Shown one piece after another: positions 1 through 7,452 of a stretch of 42,165 bases of DNA. The notes beneath the pieces are model-generated. The model was not told the origin of the DNA. It saw only the letters and a list, made by a program, of their open reading frames with translations, and ran no database searches. The first letter of the stretch is position 1; each line of letters starts with the position of its first letter. The DNA comes from Actinomycetes bacterium. Lineage in GTDB: Bacteria > Actinomycetota > Actinomycetes > Actinomycetales > Cellulomonadaceae. A program made the translations under genes and the position numbers. The stretch covers positions 1 through 42,165 of the forward strand of contig JAEWEJ010000422.1 in assembly GCA_023389455.1 (NCBI GenBank), given 5' to 3'.

Positions 1-731
1 CGGAAGACGTCGACCTTGATCTCCGACTCGGGGATCTCGATGGAGTCGGTCTGCTCGATGAGCGGGATGACCTCGACCGCGGCGAAGGACGTCTGACGAC
101 GGCCCTGGTTGTCGAACGGGGAGATGCGCACCAGGCGGTGGGTGCCCGCCTCGACCGACAGGTGCCCGAACGCGTACGGCGCCTTGACCTCGAACGTCGC
201 CGACTTCAGCCCCGCCTCCTCGGCGTAGGAGGTGTCGAGCACGGACGTCGCGTAGCCGTGGCGCTCCGCCCAGCGCAGGTACATGCGCATGAGCATCTCG
301 GCGAAGTCGGCCGCGTCGACGCCGCCGGCGCCCGCGCGGATCGTGACGACCGCGTCGCGGATGTCGTACTCGCCGGCCAGCAGGGTGCGGACCTCGAGCT
401 CGCCCAGGTCCTTGCGGATCTTCACGAGGTCGGCCTCGGCCTCGGCGAGGGTGTCGGCGTCGTCCTCCTCGGTCGCCATCTCGACCAGGGTCTCGAGGTC
501 GTCGATCCGGCCGCCGAGCTTGGTGACGCGGTCGAGCTCGGACTGCGCCTGCGACAGCGCGCTCGTGACCTTCTGCGCCGCGTCGGGGTCGTCCCACAGG
601 TCGGGGGCGGACGCCTGCTCGGAGAGCTCGGCGATCTTCGCCCGCAGCGCCGTCGGGTCGCTCACCGCCTGGATCGACTCCAGCGTGGAGCGCAGCTCGC
701 GGATCTCGGCAGGGAAGTCGGTGGTGGCCAC
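1..731 (-). CDS. prfB: Peptide chain release factor 2, 5' part only
   Basis: Class I release factor that reads UGA and UAA stop codons and triggers peptidyl-tRNA hydrolysis on the ribosome. The window holds about 243 N-terminal codons; the gene runs off the left edge. Visible are the N-terminal helical domain (opening ATTDFPAEIRELRSTLES), the acidic stretch GAGGVDAADFAEMLMRMY, and RISPFDNQGRRQTSF, which carries the SPF tripeptide that gives RF2 its UGA specificity. The catalytic GGQ loop would lie just beyond the edge. The start is GTG at 731; a -10-like TAGCCT lies 8 nt upstream and no Shine-Dalgarno is evident, so the mRNA is probably almost leaderless. The frame is continuous from the start, so the programmed +1 frameshift known in many prfB genes is absent. 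Identity is certain; only the start is inferred. Confidence 0.93.
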   Translation of the reverse strand, partial: MATTDFPAEIRELRSTLESIQAVSDPTALRAKIAELSEQASAPDLWDDPDAAQKVTSALSQAQSELDRVTKLGGRIDDLETLVEMATEEDDADTLAEAEADLVKIRKDLGELEVRTLLAGEYDIRDAVVTIRAGAGGVDAADFAEMLMRMYLRWAERHGYATSVLDTSYAEEAGLKSATFEVKAPYAFGHLSVEAGTHRLVRISPFDNQGRRQTSFAAVEVIPLIEQTDSIEIPESEIKVDVF

Positions 732-739
732 GGCCGTCC

Positions 740-745
740 AGGCTA
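740..745 (-). promoter_or_regulatory. -10 element of prfB (TAGCCT)
   Basis: TAGCCT on the minus strand, 8 nt before the prfB GTG. It fits the actinobacterial TANNNT -10 pattern seen repeatedly in this window. I see no good -35 box. Confidence 0.45.
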
Positions 746-770
746 CCCGCTCCGCGCGGTCCTCCCGGCG

Positions 771-1655
771 TCAGTCCGGCACGGCGCGCGAGACGAGCAC
801 CGGGCAGGAGGCACGGGCGACGAGCCACTGGCTCACCGACCCGAGCACGAGACCCGCGAGCCCGCTGCGTCCGCGGGTGCCCACGACCAGCAGGTCCGCC
901 TGCTCCGCGTGCCGCGCGAGCACGTGCGCGGGCTGCCCCTCCTCGACGAGCTCCTCCAGCGGCACGTCGGGGTACTGCTCGTGCAGGACCACCCGGGCCC
1001 GCTGGAGCGCGGCGTCGGCGGTGCTGCGGGCGACGTCCTCGGGTGACACGTCGGGGTGGTCGCGCAGCCAGTCGGCCAGCGACCTGCCGCGCAGCGGCGC
1101 CTGCCAGCAGGCCACGGCCCGCAGGCGCGCACCCGTGCGCGCCGCGTACCGGCCGGCCGCGGCCGTCGCACCGAGCGACTGGCGCGAGCCGTCGACACCG
1201 ACGACCACCAGGCCCGTGGGCGCGTGGTCGAGGCGGGTGCGCGGCACGACGACGACGGGGCACGGGGCGTGCTGCAGCGTGCCGAGCGCGACGGACCCGA
1301 GCAGCACGCCCGACAGGCGCGCCGACCCCTGGCGCCCCACGACGACGAGCGGCGCGTGCACGGCCCTGTCGACGAGTGCCCGTGCCGGCGGACCGTCGTC
1401 GAGCACGGCGCTCACCTCGAGACCCGGCACCTCGTCACGGGCGACCTGCGCGCCCTCCTCGGCGACCTCGCGCGCACCCTCCCGGAGGTACGCCGACGCC
1501 GCGCGCGTGGGCGGGGTGTCCAGCTGCCCGGCGAGCCCCCAGACGTGCACGACCTGCAGCGGGACCTCGAGGCGCTGCGCCGCGCCGGCGGCCCACCTGA
1601 CGGCCGCGACCGACTCCGGCGACCCGTCGTACCCGACGACCACGTGCGACCCCAT
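771..1655 (-). CDS. Universal stress protein, tandem UspA domains
   Basis: Cytoplasmic protein of about 294 residues made of two UspA domains. Each carries the ATP-binding signature G-2x-G-9x-G(S/T): GRQG..GS in the first domain (mid-protein) and GTRG..GS near the C terminus. The first strand HVVVGYDGSPES opens the protein. Such tandem Usp proteins in actinobacteria bind ATP and are often induced by hypoxia or stationary phase; the exact role here cannot be read. The start ATG at 1655 follows the strong ribosome site GAGGAGGTCCTG. An open frame extends 19 codons upstream but has no site like this. It is transcribed alone, 40 bp upstream of prfB on the same strand. Confidence 0.9.
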   Translation of the reverse strand: MGSHVVVGYDGSPESVAAVRWAAGAAQRLEVPLQVVHVWGLAGQLDTPPTRAASAYLREGAREVAEEGAQVARDEVPGLEVSAVLDDGPPARALVDRAVHAPLVVVGRQGSARLSGVLLGSVALGTLQHAPCPVVVVPRTRLDHAPTGLVVVGVDGSRQSLGATAAAGRYAARTGARLRAVACWQAPLRGRSLADWLRDHPDVSPEDVARSTADAALQRARVVLHEQYPDVPLEELVEEGQPAHVLARHAEQADLLVVGTRGRSGLAGLVLGSVSQWLVARASCPVLVSRAVPD

Positions 1656-1788
1656 CAGGACCTCCTCGTCCGACGTCGTGACCCGATCGTGCTCCTGCAG
1701 GCCCCGGGCCACAAGGGCGCCGTTGCACGCCGCGCGACGGTGCGGCCACCGCCTGCCGCGTCCCGGCGCCGCGGGGGGCGCGACGGGC

Positions 1789-2283
1789 TCACCGGCCGCC
1801 CGCCACCTCCAGCGCGACGCCGACGGCGAGCGCGAGCGCCCCGGCGAGGGACGACACGGCCCGGACCGAGTTGGCGGGTGTCCACCGCGCGAGGTAGTCC
1901 CGCCAGGTCGCGACGCCCGCGGGCGACTGCGGTGACGCTGCCGCGAGCCGGTCGTTCAGCGGCACGTGGTGAGCGACCGTGAGGACGAACCCCGCCAGGT
2001 ACAGGACGGCGCCCGCCACCAGCAGCAGCGCCGGCAGACCGCGCCCACCACCGGCGAGCACCCGCACCACGACGTACCCGGCGGCGAGCGCGGAGCCGAA
2101 GAACACCGTCATGAACGGCGCCCGGACGGCGTTCCGGTTGAGCTGCTGCATGGCCGCGATGCCCTGCGCGTCGGGCAGCGCCGCGAGCCGCGGCATCACC
2201 CGCAGCGAGAAGCCGGCGTACACGCCACCGGCGACCGCGGAGCCCACGGCAGCGAGCACCGCGACGAGCGTCAGGACGGACAC
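1789..2283 (-). CDS. DUF1772 (anthrone oxygenase-like) membrane protein
   Basis: Integral membrane protein of about 164 residues with four predicted helices: one near the N terminus (VLTLVAVLAAVGSAVAGGVYAGF), two in the middle and one at the C terminus. Family marks are GVYAGFSLRVMPRLAALPDAQG near the start and the W-R-D-Y-L-A-R-W-T-x-x-N-S-V-R signature before the last helix. Family members are annotated as anthrone-oxygenase-like, but most bacterial ones have no proven activity, so no reaction is claimed. The GTG at 2283 is preceded at normal spacing by GAGGAGCTGCACC, which decides the start although the frame is open further upstream. Confidence 0.75.
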   Translation of the reverse strand: MSVLTLVAVLAAVGSAVAGGVYAGFSLRVMPRLAALPDAQGIAAMQQLNRNAVRAPFMTVFFGSALAAGYVVVRVLAGGGRGLPALLLVAGAVLYLAGFVLTVAHHVPLNDRLAAASPQSPAGVATWRDYLARWTPANSVRAVSSLAGALALAVGVALEVAGGR

Positions 2284-2332
2284 GGTGCAGCTCCTCGCGG
2301 TCGGGACGGCGACGCCACGCCGCCTGCCGACC

Positions 2333-2361
2333 ATCCCAGCGCGCGGGCCGCGGGCGTACAA
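2333..2361 (-). promoter_or_regulatory. Candidate promoter of the DUF1772 gene
   Basis: TTGTAC (2356-2361), a 17-nt spacer and TGGGAT (2333-2338) read on the minus strand about 50 nt before the GTG. Spacing is ideal and the -35 is good; the -10 departs from TANNNT at its second base. The remainder of 2362-2527, after the end of the tad operon, shows no gene. Confidence 0.4.
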
Positions 2362-2527
2362 GCGGTGCCACGGGGTGAGTCGCACGGGTGCCGCGACCGG
2401 GGTGAGGCCGGACGGGGTGCGGCCGCGTGACGACGGGCGGCACGCGCGGGCGGTTCCTGGGACGCGCTGACGGGCGGCGTTCCCCACCCGGTTCGCCCCG
2501 CCCGCGCCACCGGCCGGGCCTTCAGGT

Positions 2528-3037
2528 TCAGGACGCTCGTGCCGTCGCCTCGGCCTCGAGCGCGATGCCGCCCGTCCACGGCTCGAGCACCCACGTGACC
2601 AGCGGCGGCCGGGTCACGGCGGCGAGCCGCACGCGAGCCGACCGGCCGTCGGGCGTCGACGCCTCCAGCACGCGGACGCCGTCCCACCGCGCCGCCGGGT
2701 CCGGGTGGTCGGCGACGTACCGGTCGACCGCTGCCCTCACCGTCGCGTCCGTCAGCGGGACCCCTGCCTCGCCACGCTCCCCCGCGCTCCCGAAGTACCG
2801 GTCGCTGACCTGGTCGGCCGCTGCGAGCGCCGCGAGGTCGGCGACGGCGAGCAGGCGCTTGCGGTCCAGGTGCACGGCGGTCGCCGCCGCGACGACGAGC
2901 ACGAGCAGGATCGCGAGGACCGCGAAGCCCAGCGACAGGATCATCACCTGTCCGTCGTCGCCCGCCGGGACGCGTCCTCGTGCGCGCATCGAGCGGCGCG
3001 CCCACGACCGCCCCGTCCCTGGCCTGCCGCCCGTCAC
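2528..3037 (-). CDS. TadG-like secreted/pilus-associated protein (Rv3654c type)
   Basis: Last gene of the tad operon, about 169 residues. After a short positively charged N terminus comes DDGQVMILSLGFAVLAILLVLVVAAATAV, a single hydrophobic segment of the TadE/TadG type, then a small extracytoplasmic domain with the LAVADLAALAAAD motif typical of this family. The likely start is GTG at 3037, which overlaps the upstream stop by 4 bp (GTGA), as at most junctions in the operon. ATG at 2989 is the alternative and would give 153 residues. Position and size match the last gene of the mycobacterial Rv3660c-Rv3654c type cluster. Confidence 0.75.
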   Translation of the reverse strand: MTGGRPGTGRSWARRSMRARGRVPAGDDGQVMILSLGFAVLAILLVLVVAAATAVHLDRKRLLAVADLAALAAADQVSDRYFGSAGERGEAGVPLTDATVRAAVDRYVADHPDPAARWDGVRVLEASTPDGRSARVRLAAVTRPPLVTWVLEPWTGGIALEAEATARAS

Positions 3038-3624
3038 CGCGCCACCCGGTACGCATCCACCGGTGCGACACGCTCGGCCCCGACGGGCACCTCGAGCGGC
3101 ACGACGTCGCCCACGAACGAGGGGACGAACGGCAGCGCCACACGCACCTCGACGCTCGCCGCGACCTCCGCGCCCGGGGTGAGGCAGGGGTCCGCGGAGC
3201 ACCGGACGCGCAGTGCAGCGGCCGGGTCGTCGTCGAACCCCTGGTCCGCGAGCGCCACAGCGACGGCGGTCAGCGCGCGGGCCGCCCCCTGCTCCGAGTC
3301 GTCCGCGGCGACGTACACGCGCGCCGCCTCCCGCGCCGCACCCTCGACCGCGAAGGTCGCGGCCTGGATGCGCCCCAGGACGAGCACGAGGTACACGACC
3401 GGCACGAGCAGGACGAGCGAGATCCCGAGGAACTCGACCAGTGCGCTGCCGCCGTCGCTCGCACGCCCGGCGAGCCGCCTGCCCCACCACCGTCGGACGC
3501 GGCGCAGGCGACCCGGCTCGCCCGACCCGTCCGCGACGGACCCGCTCACGACGGCGGAGGCCACGACCACCTCGCTCGCGACCACCTCGCCCACGGCCGT
3601 CTCGCTCACGACCACCTCGCTCAC
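3034..3624 (-). CDS. TadE-like pilus assembly protein (second copy)
   Basis: TadE family protein of about 196 residues. A basic stretch (RRVRRWWGRRLAGR) precedes GGSALVEFLGISLVLLVPVVYLVLVLGRIQAATFAVEGAAREAARVY, the classic TadE pattern: a pilin-like hydrophobic helix preceded by a Glu. The mature part has two cysteines (RCSADPC). The start is ambiguous because the first codons are an in-frame 15-bp repeat array full of GTG. GTG at 3624 gives a 4-bp GTGA overlap with the upstream gene and is chosen; GTG at 3630 and later GTGs are possible. The Val/Ser/Glu-rich leader has no counterpart I recognise. Confidence 0.75.
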   Translation of the reverse strand: MSEVVVSETAVGEVVASEVVVASAVVSGSVADGSGEPGRLRRVRRWWGRRLAGRASDGGSALVEFLGISLVLLVPVVYLVLVLGRIQAATFAVEGAAREAARVYVAADDSEQGAARALTAVAVALADQGFDDDPAAALRVRCSADPCLTPGAEVAASVEVRVALPFVPSFVGDVVPLEVPVGAERVAPVDAYRVAR

Positions 3625-3630
3625 GACCAC
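3541..3630 (-). repeat. 15-bp in-frame minisatellite at the tadE start
   Basis: Six tandem 15-bp units on the minus strand. Units at 3616-3630 and 3601-3615 are identical (GTGGTCGTGAGCGAG). The next four (3586-3600, 3571-3585, 3556-3570, 3541-3555) are diverged, and a weaker seventh lies at 3526-3540. They encode VVVSE, VVVSE, TAVGE, VVASE, VVVAS and AVVSG. The array contains both the stop of the upstream tadE gene and the candidate starts of the downstream one. Confidence 0.9.
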
Positions 3631-4025
3631 TCCACGGGCGCGTGCCCGCTCAGCTCCATGACGCCGCCGGGCCCCAGCAGCCCGACGACCGGGAGCGGGA
3701 CCCGCACGGTGACCTCGACGAGCGCGAGCCCGGACACGTCCACCTGCCGCGCCGTGACGTCCTGCGCGTAGCGCTCGGAGAGCGACCCGCGCAGGAGGTC
3801 GATCGTGCGCTGCGTCCCGTCGGCCGGCGTGCGACCGACCTGGGCGGCGTACCGGGCACCCTCCCCCGCGGCGTCGATGCAGGTGTTGCGCACGTGCTGC
3901 ACCAGTCCGAGCTGCAGCACCGACGCGAACAGCACGACGACCAGCCCGCCCACGAGGGTGAAGTCGACGACGGCGGAGCCGCGGTCGACCGGCGGGCCGG
4001 CGGCGCGCGACAGGGTGCGCGTCAG
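3621..4025 (-). CDS. TadE-like pilus assembly protein (first copy)
   Basis: TadE family protein of about 134 residues. The segment DRGSAVVDFTLVGGLVVVLFASVLQLGLVQHV is the pilin-like hydrophobic helix, followed by NTCIDAAGEGARYAAQ, the usual TadE continuation. The start is uncertain: the frame is open far upstream, but between the upstream stop and the helix there is no ATG, GTG or TTG. A CTG at 4025 overlaps the DUF4244 stop (CTGA), mirroring the GTGA overlaps elsewhere in the operon. A GTG well inside the DUF4244 gene is the other option. The gene is certain; its first codon is not. Confidence 0.75.
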   Translation of the reverse strand: MTRTLSRAAGPPVDRGSAVVDFTLVGGLVVVLFASVLQLGLVQHVRNTCIDAAGEGARYAAQVGRTPADGTQRTIDLLRGSLSERYAQDVTARQVDVSGLALVEVTVRVPLPVVGLLGPGGVMELSGHAPVEWS

Positions 4026-4228
4026 GTCCCCGAGCGCGGCTGGACGCCGTTGACCGCGTTGACGAACAGCGTCTGCAGCGCGTCGCCCGCGGCGAACCAG
4101 AGCACGGAGACGAGCCCCGCGGTCATGAGCGTGACCAGGACCCACCCGGGCACGTCGCCACGCTCGGGGTGCCCTCCCCCCGCGACCCTCGCGGTGAACG
4201 CGCCCCACGTGCGGACCAGGAACCTCAT
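4022..4228 (-). CDS. DUF4244 small pilin-like membrane protein
   Basis: A 68-residue protein with a basic N terminus, then RGDVPGWVLVTLMTAGLVSVLWFAAGDALQTLF, one hydrophobic segment preceded by Arg-Gly. This is the DUF4244 pattern found in actinobacterial tad clusters between tadC and tadE, where it occupies the place of a Flp-type pilin. The start ATG at 4228 has GGAGG at good spacing. Whether it is processed by a prepilin peptidase is unknown; no such peptidase is encoded in the window. Confidence 0.8.
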   Translation of the reverse strand: MRFLVRTWGAFTARVAGGGHPERGDVPGWVLVTLMTAGLVSVLWFAAGDALQTLFVNAVNGVQPRSGT

Positions 4229-4291
4229 CGTCGACCTCCGTCGTCGTGCGGGCGGCGCCAGCCGGCGCGCCCGCGTGCGTCGCGGCCGGGG

Positions 4292-5221
4292 TCACAGCCC
4301 CACCCGCAGGAAGACCGCGCCGGGGAAGACGGCGAACAGGACGGTGACCGGGAGGATGAGGAACACCACCGGGACCATCATGAGCACCTCCTTGCGCCCG
4401 CCGGTCTGCATCAGGGCGCGTCGCCCCTCCTCGCGCACGTCCTGCGCCTGGGCACGCAGGACGTCGGCGAGCGGCGACCCGCGTTCCACCGCGACGGCCA
4501 CGCCCTCGGCGAACCGCGCGAGCGCGGGCAGACCGGTGCGGTCGGCCAGCCCCTGCAGCGCCGAGGTCAGGGGCGCACCGGCGCGCGCGTGCGCCAGGGT
4601 GCGGGCGAGCTCCTCGGCCAGCTCGCCGTGCGTCTGGCGCACGACGCGCTCCAGCGCGCCGGTGGCACCCTCGCCGGCGCTGACGGCAAGGGCGAGCAGC
4701 TCGGTGATCGTCGGCATCTGCGCGAGGAGCCGCGCCTCACGGCGGGCGACCTGCTGACCCAGCAGCCAGTCGGGCGCGAGCGCCCCCAGCACGGTGGCGA
4801 CCAGGACGAGGGCGACCAGCGGGACGAGCGCGCCGCCGCGCGTGGCGGCCAGCACCACGGCGACGAGCAGACCGAGCGCGAGCCCGAGCGCACCGCACAC
4901 GACCTGCTGGGCGCGGAACTGCTCGACGGTCTCGGTACGGCCGGCCCGCGACAGGCGTCGGCGCAGCTCGGCGGCGGGCGAGCCCAGACGGGCGACCAGC
5001 CGGACGCCGTCCGAGAGGAACGGTGCGACGAGCCGCTCGACCACGCCCCACGGGCCCGGAGCGGCCTCGGCGCGCAGCAACGACGACGTGCCACGGGTAC
5101 GCAGGTACGGCCCCACGCGCTGGTCCAGCGTGATCCGACGCGCCCGCAGCCGCAGCACCACCAGGACGAGGCCGGACCCGCCCATCAGCCCGACGAGGGC
5201 CCCGACCAGCCCCGGGGTCAC
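4292..5221 (-). CDS. tadC: TadC-type type II secretion F-domain protein
   Basis: Inner-membrane platform protein of about 309 residues for tad pilus assembly. Two hydrophobic segments occur near the N terminus and middle (LVGALVGLMGGSGLVLVVLRL; LGLALGLLVAVVLAA followed by LVPLVALVLVATVLGALAPDWLL). Then comes the cytoplasmic T2SSF helical bundle (QMPTITELLALAVSAGEGATGALERVV), and a C-terminal helix pair at LMMVPVVFLILPVTVLFAVFPG. GTG at 5221 overlaps the tadB stop by 4 bp (GTGA), favouring this start over the longer open frame. It works with TadB and CpaF. Confidence 0.88.
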   Translation of the reverse strand: MTPGLVGALVGLMGGSGLVLVVLRLRARRITLDQRVGPYLRTRGTSSLLRAEAAPGPWGVVERLVAPFLSDGVRLVARLGSPAAELRRRLSRAGRTETVEQFRAQQVVCGALGLALGLLVAVVLAATRGGALVPLVALVLVATVLGALAPDWLLGQQVARREARLLAQMPTITELLALAVSAGEGATGALERVVRQTHGELAEELARTLAHARAGAPLTSALQGLADRTGLPALARFAEGVAVAVERGSPLADVLRAQAQDVREEGRRALMQTGGRKEVLMMVPVVFLILPVTVLFAVFPGAVFLRVGL

Positions 5222-6078
5222 CGCAGCACCCGCGGGTCGTCGGGCAGCCGCGCGACACGCAGCATCAGGCGGTACGCGACGACGGTGCACGCCGCGCCGG
5301 CGAGCAGCACGACCGCACCGGCCGGCGAGTCGTACGCCGCGATCGCGTCGGGCCGCGTGGCGAGCATCGCCAGCACCAGCCACGGTGCGGCGACGGCCAT
5401 CCGTGCGGCGTAGACGGTCCAGCTCTGCCGGGCCTCGATCTCGCCACGCGTGCGCAGGTCGTCCCGCAGGAACGACGACAGGGTGCGCAGCAGGCGGCCG
5501 AGGTCCGTGCCGCCGACGTCGCGCGTGAGCCGCAGCGCCTCGACGATGCGGTCCGCCACTGGGTCAGCGAGGCGCTCCTTGAGCGCGTCCAGGCTGTCCG
5601 CGAACCGACCGGAGGCCCGGTAGTCCTCCGCGAACGCCCGGAACTGCGGGCGCAGCTCGGCAGGTCCGCGGTCACCGAGCTGCGCGACCGCCTCCGGCAG
5701 CGACAGCCCGGCGCGCACCCCGGACGCCAGGTGGTCGACCACGTCGGGCCACAGCTCACGCGTCGCGGCCAGCCGGCGGCGGGCGCGCCCGCGCACCAAC
5801 GTCCACGGCGCCGTCGCGGCGAACGCCCCGAAGCACAGGCTGACGACGGGCACCGGCACGACCAGGAACGAGACCGCCGCCACCACGAGCCCGACGAGCC
5901 CGCTCACCGCGACCAGACCGCCGGGCGTGACGCCCGTGACCTCGGCCTGGGTCAGCGTGTCGCGCACCCGCACCGCCCAGCCGTCACGACCGTCCGCCAC
6001 CGGCTCGGCGACCGGCCACCACGACCACCACAGGCACGCGAGGCCCACGCCCAGCAGCAGACCCACCACGGCGCCCAC
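5218..6078 (-). CDS. tadB: TadB-type type II secretion F-domain protein
   Basis: Platform protein of 286 residues. An N-terminal helix (VVGLLLGVGLACLWWSWW) is followed by a helical pair around residues 55-95. The T2SSF domain follows (ELWPDVVDHLASGVRAGLSLPEAVAQLGDRGP), with DVGGTDLGRLLRTLSSFLRDDLRTRGEIEARQ late in it, and a last helix pair (MAVAAPWLVLAMLA; VVLLAGAACTVVAYRLML). The GTG start at 6078 lies 3 bp after the cpaF stop, so translation is probably coupled. It pairs with TadC to form the membrane base driven by CpaF. Confidence 0.88.
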   Translation of the reverse strand: MGAVVGLLLGVGLACLWWSWWPVAEPVADGRDGWAVRVRDTLTQAEVTGVTPGGLVAVSGLVGLVVAAVSFLVVPVPVVSLCFGAFAATAPWTLVRGRARRRLAATRELWPDVVDHLASGVRAGLSLPEAVAQLGDRGPAELRPQFRAFAEDYRASGRFADSLDALKERLADPVADRIVEALRLTRDVGGTDLGRLLRTLSSFLRDDLRTRGEIEARQSWTVYAARMAVAAPWLVLAMLATRPDAIAAYDSPAGAVVLLAGAACTVVAYRLMLRVARLPDDPRVLR

Positions 6079-6081
6079 GGC

Positions 6082-7305
6082 TCAGGCCTGCCGCAGCATG
6101 GCGACGGGGTCGATGCCGGCGCGCGCGAACCGCTCGGGGTGCGGCGGGAAGCCGTCGCCCCGCACGAGGAGCCCGCCCCGGGTGGTGAACAGGTCGGCCG
6201 TCTCCACGACCCCGGCCTCCACCCGCCCGGGCACCGCCACGACCTCCCGGGTGCGTCGACGACCCCGGGCGTCGACCTCGAGGTGCACCACGAGGTCCAC
6301 GGACGCCGCGACGGTCGGCACGACGAACCGGTCGGAGATGTTCTCGCCCGCGAGCAGCGGCAGCGTGCACAGCTTGGTGAGGGCCTCACGCGCGGAGCTG
6401 GCGTGGATCGTGCACATGGCGGGCACGCCGCTGTTGAGCGCGATGAGCAGGTCCAGCGCCTCCGCCTCCCGCACCTCTCCCACGAGCAGCCGGTCGGGGC
6501 GCATGCGCAGCGCCTCCTTGACCAGGCGGCGCAGGGTGATCTCGCCGGTGCCCTCGAGGTTGGCCTGCCGCGTCTGCATCGCCACCCAGTCGCGCACCGC
6601 GGGCCGCAGCTCGAAGACCTCCTCGCAGCTGATGACGCGCTCCCGCGCCGGCACCGCGCCGACCAGCGCGTTGAGCATCGTGGTCTTGCCGGCCTGGGTC
6701 GCGCCGGAGACGAGCACGTTCAGCCCCACGTGGACCGCGGCCTTGAGGAACGCGGCCGCCTGCGGCGTCAGCGACCCCAGGCCGACCATGTCCTCCATGC
6801 TCGTGGCCCGCGCCACGTACTTGCGGATGTTCACCGACCAGTGGCGCCGCGTGACGTCCGGGATCACGGCGTGCAGCCTCTCCCCGCCCGGCAACGACGC
6901 GTCCACGAACGGGCTCGACAGGTCGAGCCGGCGGCCTGAGACCTTGAGCATCCGCTCGACCAGGTCACGCACCTGCGTCTCGGTCAGGATCGTCGTGGTC
7001 AGCTCCGGCTCGCCCCGGCGGGCGACGAACACCTGCGACGGGGAGTTGATCCAGATCTCCTCGACCTCGTCGTCGTCGAGGTAGCGCTGCAGCGGACCGA
7101 ACCCGGCGACGGCGTCGACGACCGCCTTGTGCGCGGCCGCCGTGTCGGGCAGGGCGGGCACGGACCCGAGCAGCGAGCGCTCGTCGTAGTCCGCCATCGC
7201 CGCGTGCACGAGGGCGACCACCCCGGCGCGGTCCCGCACGGGGTCGACGCCGCGACGCCGAATGAGCTCGCGGACCTCGCCCTCGAGGATCGCCACGCCG
7301 TCCAC
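6082..7305 (-). CDS. cpaF: CpaF/TadA secretion ATPase
   Basis: Cytoplasmic hexameric ATPase that powers tad pilus or secretion assembly, 407 residues. An N-terminal helical domain leads to EEIWINSPSQVFVARRGE. Walker A is GATQAGKTT (residues 201-209), Walker B region RMRPDRLLVGEVREAEALD, and the His-box CTIHASSAREALTKL. GTG at 7305 has GGAGGT at good spacing. It is the first gene of the operon. In the mycobacterial cluster a septum-site-like gene (ssd) precedes it, but here a beta-lactamase-like gene does. The 147 bp upstream (7306-7452) must hold the operon promoter; I see no convincing -35/-10 pair. Confidence 0.92.
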   Translation of the reverse strand: MDGVAILEGEVRELIRRRGVDPVRDRAGVVALVHAAMADYDERSLLGSVPALPDTAAAHKAVVDAVAGFGPLQRYLDDDEVEEIWINSPSQVFVARRGEPELTTTILTETQVRDLVERMLKVSGRRLDLSSPFVDASLPGGERLHAVIPDVTRRHWSVNIRKYVARATSMEDMVGLGSLTPQAAAFLKAAVHVGLNVLVSGATQAGKTTMLNALVGAVPARERVISCEEVFELRPAVRDWVAMQTRQANLEGTGEITLRRLVKEALRMRPDRLLVGEVREAEALDLLIALNSGVPAMCTIHASSAREALTKLCTLPLLAGENISDRFVVPTVAASVDLVVHLEVDARGRRRTREVVAVPGRVEAGVVETADLFTTRGGLLVRGDGFPPHPERFARAGIDPVAMLRQA

Positions 7306-7452
7306 CCGCCACCTCCGCCCGCCGCGCGCCCGACGACCGTCTTGTCGGGTTCATCCGCATCCGGCAGCGACGGTAGGGCATCGACGCGCCCGGCGTGGGC
7401 GTTCGTCCACAGGACAGAACCGACGGGTGAACGCCCCGCGCCCCGCGCGCCG

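Noticed and set aside
600..731. Programmed +1 frameshift in prfB
   Set aside because: The frame is continuous from the start codon through the conserved N-terminal domain, with no internal in-frame TGA.
1656..1788. DosR-type box upstream of the universal stress protein
   Set aside because: The region has GC-rich half-matches only; no convincing GGGACT/AGTCCC dyad.
3541..3630. CRISPR-like array
   Set aside because: Units are contiguous 15-bp in-frame coding repeats without spacers, and no cas gene is present.
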